From positions 452,837-516,836 of the forward strand of contig BJOX01000275.1 of assembly GCA_009731375.1 (NCBI GenBank): a stretch of DNA of 64,000 bases. The letters run 5' to 3'. The notes below the pieces were generated by a model. It was not told the origin of the DNA. It did not search any database and was given only the letters and a program-made list of their open reading frames with translations. This DNA is from Paulinella micropora. Taxonomy: Eukaryota > Cercozoa > Imbricatea > Euglyphida. Of this stretch, positions 57,494 to 64,000 are shown piece after piece (position 1 is the stretch's first letter; each line of letters begins with the position of its first letter). A program made the translations under genes and the position numbers.

Positions 57494-60317
57494 TCAAAAC
57501 GCGTCTACGCTTATTCGTCGAGGTATATTTCCTCGAGGGAGTTTATGAACTCCTCTTCGGTAGACGGTGATGATGGTTGCCGTCTCCATGTCTTCCGCGG
57601 GCATGTCTAATTCCTGGTCCAGGCTTTCTTTCAAAGCCCTCGCTTCCGACCAGGTCAAGTCTTCTCCGACTTCCGAATGCTGTGGCACGATACATCTTAT
57701 GACTGGGGCGAATTGACCAATGATCTGCCCCAGCTGGTATTCGTGCTGTTGCCTCCAGTACGGCCACTCACGTCGAAAGTGGTAGATATAATCCAACCGT
57801 TGAGTTATTTTGTGCCATCGGAACTCATCTGCTTGGACAAGTCTGTCCCAACCCAGTGCGTCCTGTGCTCTGAATGGTTCGATCCACTGTTCGAAGCCTC
57901 TCGCGCGGCCTCGATATGTGTTCGGAACGTTCTCGTCAGGATCGGCTAACTGGTTGGCGATGCGGGATGTATTTGGGTCGTCGCTCCTCGTCAACTGCCG
58001 GTATATCGTCAGCAGCCACGCGAGCCGATGCTCGTGTTGGAACCGTACGTAATACTGCTGCCGTACCCGAGCCGCACCTCGGAAACGCTCAGGTATACGT
58101 CGTCTTATGCCTCGCGGCCTACATAGGGAGGGGAGGCTTGGGTATGCCTAAGACCTGCCTATAGTACGCGAGTACATTCTCTTCGACCCTGAGGTCCCAG
58201 GGTTTGTCATGTTTGCTCCGAAGGTAGTAGGCTCGGTATGCCTTGACTTCCTCGGGCGATGGGATACCCGAAAGTTCGAGCAGTCTGTAGTAAGAATTGA
58301 TATCTTCCTGCGACCACTGCAACTTTCTGAGCTGGTGTGGTTCGAGCAGACATCTCGGATCATCCCAGATGCAGTAGAACCGGAGGGCGTGTTTTCGCTG
58401 ATAGTCCTCCAATCCCACCCATCCTCGCAGCGATTTGGCTTGCTCGAACAAGGTTTTGGTAAATCTCACTCGGTCCTCATCCATCGACTTATACCGAGCG
58501 ATCCCCGGTAACGGGTTGTCCCGACCCCATGTGTGAGGGACATCCCATCCGAAACATGGCGGTAATGGTGCGCAGGATATCAATTCGATGTCATTGTTGT
58601 ATGCGTGATCTGGACATCAGTGAGGCCCGTATCGCTCTGGTGATGCATAAGCTCTTTCCGTGAGGTGCCATCTCCGCGAGCATCTCGGACCCCATCCTCT
58701 CCCGCGTTTCTTTGACCCTTCACACTGCACCCTCAGGACGTTGTCCTGTTCGATGGGTTCGTACCTCGCTTTGTCAAGGTAGTTCGAGAAGCCCCGTTCG
58801 TCGAGTGGAGGCTTTGGTGGCGGCATGTTAATCTTGCGAGGGTTTGCCTCAAACAAGTGCGGGTCTGGGACCCAATTAACCTGGTTGCCCACCAATCGTA
58901 TTCGGTACGGCTCCTTAGACGGTGTGAACGGGAACGTTCGTTCGTTGGTTGTGTCTGCGAGCGCCGGGTATTGTAGCCGCAGCCTGCGCTCCGCATCCGT
59001 GATATCTGGGTAAGGTGGGTAGATCCGATGTACTCTACGCGTCAGTGGGTCATACGCGTAGCGCACCGGTTTCTGATACTCCTCCCTTTCCCGATCCGGG
59101 TCTTGGTTCAGGTGTAGGTCCATACCTCTCAACATCGTTTCCGTGTCGATGCGATATGGCCTACGCACTCCGGGTGCTACGACCCTCCACGTTCGCGGCG
59201 GGGCCCCGTTCCGCATATGCGTATATCGGTCGGTCGATTGGTCCGTATACTCCGAATATGTTGTCGGAGGCATGAAAGTACGCGGGGAATACTTCGTCCC
59301 AGCCCCAATGTGCCGTCGGTTCCGGTGGCGGGCAGCGGTGGTGCTGGTACGCCGGATCCGTGGGTCGTGGCCGCTCATCGGGCCGCTTCTCTTCGGGCGG
59401 GTTCAGCTTGTCACTGTAAGCGTCGGGCTTGCGTCTATCCTCATCGCCGACTTTCTTCCAGTATCTCAAGCGTGCTTCCTCCCTAGCGTCCATCCGCGTG
59501 AGGCTCAATTCTTCGCCATAATATAGGCTCTCGTCTTCCTCTGGGATCCACCCAAATCCCGAGTGTTGAGGGGTGTTTAGCCCTTCGGGATCGACGTCTT
59601 CATCGGTATGTTGCGATGCAGGTGTACTGCTGTCCTCAGTCGGTGCCCCCCCCTCGTCAGCCGATGACTTCATAGGGATCGTCAACATCTCCGACTCGAC
59701 CTCAGCTTTTCCCCGTGGGGATTTCGGTGTGGTCACAACACTAGCCTGAGTTGTGCCACCTGAAGGTTGAGCGGGTGTGAGAGGTATATTGGGACCGCCA
59801 AGGTTGCGCTGCAGTGTTTCGTTTCCCTGTGCGCCCTTGCTTGCAAGGTTGTTTGCGCCACTGCTCGGAGTGGTCATTGTGATGTGGGGTGTCCCCTCTG
59901 GTGAGGTATGTATGTGACCGCACCTGACGTTCGCTGCCTCGGATGGGTCTGGTTCGTCCAGCTGCCCCGCTTCGCGACGCCGGTTCGCCACCGGCTAGCT
60001 GCCGGGGTCGTTCCCGCCGGACTATCCCGCGTGGATGGAGGGAGCCGTTGCCCTTCTCCCGCGATCGCCCGTAATCCTAGAAGTACTATCAGTATCACCA
60101 GGACCGAAGCCACGCACGCCAGGAGGAATCCCAGATACTGCTCCGCCAGATGTTCGGTGCCAAACATACACCGCCAGGTACCTATATCACGTGTGTGTCC
60201 GTGAGTTCGTATGTAGATATATCTGTATGTCAGCCCAAGCACAACGAGCAATGTGCGATGTGTGTGTTGTTCTCGTGTCGGTGTCCGACTCTCTGCCCGT
60301 TTCCAAACGCTGGTCAA
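57494..60317 (-). pseudogene. Post-pol reading frame (ORF3) of minus-strand element, broken
   Basis: Open segments run 60317-59874, 59991-59161, 59378-58617, 58583-58119 and about 58130-57494, changing frame between some neighbours; 59378-58617 and 58583-58119 share one frame and are split by a single TGA. The first segment contains a strong hydrophobic helix (YLGFLLACVASVLVILIVL), consistent with a membrane anchor near the N-terminus. The rest is hydrophilic, rich in Pro, Arg, Tyr and Trp, with no domain I recognise. Its place downstream of pol on the same strand is where env-like or accessory frames sit in Ty3/Gypsy elements, but no fusion peptide or glycoprotein signature was seen, so env is not claimed. 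Confidence 0.5.
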
Positions 60318-60960
60318 CAGCGTGACAACGCGGGTGCACCCATGCCCCGGTCATCTTTGCTGTCCGCGTGTTCCACCCTCGCCGTACTGTGCGATTTGCG
60401 GCGGTATGTAAATAGGGACGTGTCATATTTCTTAGTGGTATAGATATGCTTATGTGTATACTTAGGGCCGTCGGGTGCCTTAGAGCCCCTTCCATCCAAA
60501 CAAAGAGCAAACAAGAGCGAGCATAATATCTAAGACACTCTGTGGGGAATAACTTATCATACACCACTCATGCCATTGCCGCGGGAGGCGGGTGTGCAAC
60601 TCGAGAGGAGGTGGGTATAATGTGCAATGCCAACCATATCAACGGGCATTGCTGCGCGTCAACATGGTTAGCCCGAAGCTATTCCGACCCCTGGTGGAAC
60701 ACCATCTACTAGCCCGTCAAGATACCTTCAGGGCCGTCGCACCTCACGGAAGGTAAGGCAGGGTCTTTCCCCGTGTATCATGTCCTGTTAGGCTCTCTTT
60801 TGCTATCTCTAAGAAGAATGGACTTAGGTCGTATTTTAACAGATATGGAGTCCAAAGCCGTGTCCCTTTCCTATGGCTAGTTTCTTACTGTTGCTACCCA
60901 GTATTGGTCTTTGGATCTCGCATACTACCAATTAGTCTTGGTGTCACACGGCCTGCTGAG
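60318..60960 (-). other. Non-coding gap between pol tail and ORF3
   Basis: About 640 bases with no open frame of convincing composition. Nothing recognised. Confidence 0.5.
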
Positions 60961-63900
60961 CTAGGCTAGCTTACGCCTCTTTGCCTGCCCTAGTTTGGCT
61001 TTCTTATATTTGCCTGGTGGTGGTGCCCCGATGAGATGGGTCGCTATGCCCTCGGCTACTATCTCATCCCACACCCGTAGGGGGATTCGACCGTGCTGCA
61101 GATCGAATGGGTAATCCAGCACCATCCTAGGCCACGCCTGTATTTGCCACGGCATGTAGCCTTCGGACTTGTCCGTGATGCCTTTCCAGAACGTTTCGAC
61201 TTGGTTGGAGTTGCGGTACACCGGATAAAAAGTCCGTGATTCCGGCTCGTCGAGGTCCTGGTGTGATCGATAGAACTGCAGTACGGGCGGCTCGGCTTTG
61301 ATTGCCTTGCATGAGTGCGTAACCCGAGTCTGCGGCTCCCATTCTCTTTCATGAGGAAGAAATCGTTGAGGCAGTCGTCGCCGACATGTGCCTCTGGTGG
61401 CCGAAGAAGGTATATCTTTCCGACGTGCCAGTGCATGGTTTCACGTCGTCGGCCGACCTCAGCTTTGATTCAGCTGGTGGGCGTCTCGGCACCGGTTCAA
61501 CCTGCTCCTCCTGTTCCGACTGCAGGTGGTTGGTCGGCCCTGGCGCGATAACGTCCCCCTCGGAAGCGTCGGCTTATTCAGCCGCGACTTCGTCGGCTTC
61601 GCTATTATTCGGATCGTTCCCCTCGGCTACGGCCGGCAAGGGTTGTGTCGGGTTCTCTTTCGCCTCGGCCGTCTTGTCTCGGCGCTTGGGCGGTGGCCTT
61701 AAACTGTGTTCCAGCTTCTGTACCGCTTCCGTCATTGTTTCGTTACGATCCAGCATGGGGTTAAAACGCATCAGCCGCCGTACATGTACTACTAGCGTCT
61801 TACCCTTTCCCTGTATTCGGTATGTCAAAGCACCTACTTGTTCTACGACAGTGTAAGGGCCTTGCCACATCGGGAAGAGTTTGACGCCAACCAAGTTGGG
61901 TACCTGGGGCACGTACAGGAAGACTAAGACCCCTTTATGGTATCCCCCGACTCATACTTGACTTTGTTCGGCGTCTGCTGGTTTTGTTTGTGAGCCTCTT
62001 CGGCCTCCCGCGCCTTCATGACGTAGTGTCTGGCTTCCGCCATGACTCGTAGGCGACAGGCCATCAGCTCATCATGCTCCCAAAAGCCCCCTTCCGGGAG
62101 GTTTGGTAACACCAGCTCCTCCGGAATCCTCAAGTGCTGCCCGTGTACCAGGAGATTGGGGGAAGCGCCCGTGGCTTTCCCGCCCAATCCCCTCGATGCG
62201 GTGTTATTCATGGAGAACACAAAAGACGGTAAGGCCTTATGCCATATGTGCTGATTATCGCGACAATACTGTTGGAGCGCGGCCTTGAGTGGTCTATGGA
62301 CCCTCTCGATTTTGCCGTTGCTCTCTGGTGAATATGCAGTTACGTATTTCCACTTAAAGCCCCACACTGTGGACAGCCGAGCGGAGAGTTCGTTTGTAAA
62401 CTCCGATCCCCGATCGCTGTACACATTTTTCGGCACTCCGGTATATCGGAAGACATGGTCGACCAGGGCCTCGCATGTCGATTCCGCATCCTTGTCCACC
62501 ACTGGTACCGCGAACACATAATTCGAGAAGCGCCTATGGCTGTCAGGATGTACCGATAATTGTGGGTCTCCGCTCGCGGTAGCGGTCCTACGTAATCAAC
62601 ATGCAAAGTTTCGAATAGGTTCTCCACAAGCTTGTATTCGCCATAAAGGCCTCTCTGCGCGTTGTTGTGTGGTGTCTTGGTTTGCTTGCAGTGTTCGCAT
62701 GTGTCGACTGTGTCGGCAATGGATTTCTGCATGCCATGCACCAAAACCTGCGTGAAATAAACCATGACATTTTATCCCTTCCCGTGTGTGAGTTGAGAGC
62801 AGAGCGGTGAGTGGCTAAAAGGATCGCCTTGCGTAACTGGGTTGGTACCCACAGTGTCCACTTTGAAGGCGTCTTTTCCCACTTACCGCCTGCCCCCTTA
62901 TACCACAGGAGGTTATCATGCCAGGTCATCGTTTTCTTATGGGCTCTTATTTCTCTCGTCTCAGGATTTGCTATCGGGTCAATAGCGTGAGCAATGAAGG
63001 GGCCCCATTCCTTAGAGATCTTCGCTAACTGACCAAACACATCGGGGCTCGCCACCGTCATATCCATGTCATCCAGCAGCTGCAGAGCACTGGTGACTAG
63101 GCTTATAGGCCCCCCTGTTCGGTGTGTTTGCTCGGCAGCCGCGATAATCGCCGATCGTTCAGGGTGAACATGCTGGGGTACCCAGAACGACTGCGTCTTA
63201 TCCGCGAAAAATGCGTTAAAGGAGTGTTCATGTTCATGGGTCTGACCCGGCTTTATATCCCCCTCGCTGAGGATGTCCGACTGGGTGTCGATCTCCTCAG
63301 GTCTTGTCAGTCCTCAGCTTCGTGTTGCGCGCAGCACACGCGACGTATGCATTGCAGCTGGTCCAACAGTTCAGCTTGAGAATCGGGTCTATATCCCGGT
63401 GTCCAGCTTTGCGCGTTGGTGGCCATGTATGCCATCCCCGCCGGCAACGTGTCTTTGAAATCTGCTGTATGCTCCGTGGCCGTCCAGTNNNNNNNNNNAA
63501 TCCGACGAGGCAGGCCGTGGGAGTTTCTAATGCAAAGCGGTCTAATCCGTCGCCTACGGAGCCTTTAACCCGAGGCAACCGTGATAGGCTATCTGGGACC
63601 GTATTTTCTTTACCTTTAATGTACTCGATGGTGAAATCATACAAGGCCAGCTCCGACTGCCATCGGGTCAGTCGTCCCGTATGTTCTCGGTCCATGAGCC
63701 ATCTAAAGTTGGCATGATCTGTGTTTGAACCAATATGTTCGGAGCACCCCACAAGTACTCCCTCAGCCGACTGAACGCCCAAACTATCGCCAACGCTTCG
63801 CGTTGTCTGGTGCAGTAGTTGACTTGTTGGGGCGTCAACTTCTTGCTGACGAACATGATCGGTCTCAACTGTTTGTGGTCAGAGTCGTATTGTTGTAAGA

Positions 63901-64000
63901 CGGCCCCGACCGCGTATTTTGACGCGTCGGTTGCTACAACAAAACGCTTCTCAAAGTCGGGGAGAACCAAGACCGATCCGCCCTCTGTGAGGGGGTCTCG
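60961..64000 (-). pseudogene. pol: Pol of minus-strand element (RNase H, integrase, tail), frameshifted
   Basis: From the window edge: RNase H (VATDASKYAVGAVLQQ), then a frame change near 63,720 (CA doubled before DHANFRWLM), a 10-N gap at 63,489-63,498, integrase zinc-binding region (SHTGRDKMSWF...CEHC), a frame change near 62,700, core LHVDYVGPLP, another near 62,525, then YSDRGSEF and NGKIERVHRPLKAAL (D, D, E residues present), a frame change near 61,925, the GPY/F module (MWQGPYTVVEQVG), a stop at 61,574-61,576, and the tail in two further frames (YLLRPPEAHVGDD; PVLQFYRS; VLDYPFDL; GAPPPGKYK) ending at 60,961. About six disruptions in 3 kb mean it is inactive or poorly polished. Confidence 0.8.
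63489..63498. other. 10-N assembly join
   Basis: Ten Ns inside the minus-strand pol between RNase H and the integrase zinc-binding region. Unlike the joins at 35,451 and 44,226, no duplicated flank was noticed. Confidence 0.95.

Larger units (their letters stand above)
57494..64000 (-). mobile_element. Second Ty3/Gypsy-type element, partial and decayed
   Basis: RNase H, integrase, GPY/F module, shared Pol tail and ORF3 lie in order on the minus strand. The RT, protease, gag and 5' LTR would be beyond base 64,000. No LTR could be identified on the 3' side because there is no partner copy to compare. GC content and spacing differ from the plus-strand element, and protein similarity is moderate, so it is a different family. 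Confidence 0.8.

Noticed and set aside
57494-60317. Calling ORF3 an envelope gene
   Set aside because: Only one hydrophobic helix and position support it; no signal peptide cleavage site, fusion peptide or cysteine pattern was seen.

Overview
This window comes from a eukaryotic nuclear genome, probably of a single-celled eukaryote; I cannot name the species. The evidence is genes split by GT-AG introns, a recognisable PAN3 deadenylase subunit, and LTR and non-LTR retrotransposon sequence. No bacterial operon structure, rRNA or convincing tRNA was seen. Most bases from 1 to 26,000 are microsatellites (CTAT/GATA, CTAC, GGAT, ACAT, GA, GAAA, GT, CAA, GAA, ACT, ATG, ACAAT and a GGGAAA hexamer). 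Almost every long open frame there is a translated repeat, not a gene. Sixteen N gaps interrupt the window, many flanked by G or C homopolymers.

Layout. 1-15,450: repeat desert with small unique islands, two inverted MITE copies (8,830-9,208) and two families of unique blocks multiplied between microsatellites (12,150-13,750). 16,157-27,130 (+): PAN3, pieced together here from ten exons with matching phases. Its introns are almost pure microsatellite, and one exon (kinase hinge region) is missing, perhaps inside the gap at 18,232-18,554. Inside this gene, one donor-side exon end is present three times and one acceptor-side exon start seven times, each copy separated by CTAT/CTAC arrays. 27,723-40,497 (+): an LTR retrotransposon of Ty3/Gypsy type with gag and pol in the same frame, separated by a single TGA; about 2.36 kb of pol is duplicated across a 10-N join, which looks like an assembly artefact. 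41,626-51,760 (-): an 18-exon gene for a roughly 1,084-residue Glu/Ala/Lys-rich helical protein, with one 1.74 kb segment duplicated between 10-N joins. 52,000-57,480: small repeats, a third MITE copy with TA target duplication, a non-LTR retrotransposon fragment and GATA arrays. 57,494-64,000 (-): a second, frameshifted Ty3/Gypsy-type element whose 5' part lies beyond the window, followed by a post-pol reading frame with a transmembrane segment.

Two themes stand out. First, short unique blocks, including exon/intron boundaries of active-looking genes, are repeatedly copied together with flanking microsatellites, which creates decoy splice sites. Second, the two otherwise divergent retrotransposons share a C-terminal Pol tail after the integrase that I do not recognise; the intact element also has a gag/pol junction that fits either stop-codon readthrough (TGA followed by CGG) or removal of an in-frame 93/99-nt intron.
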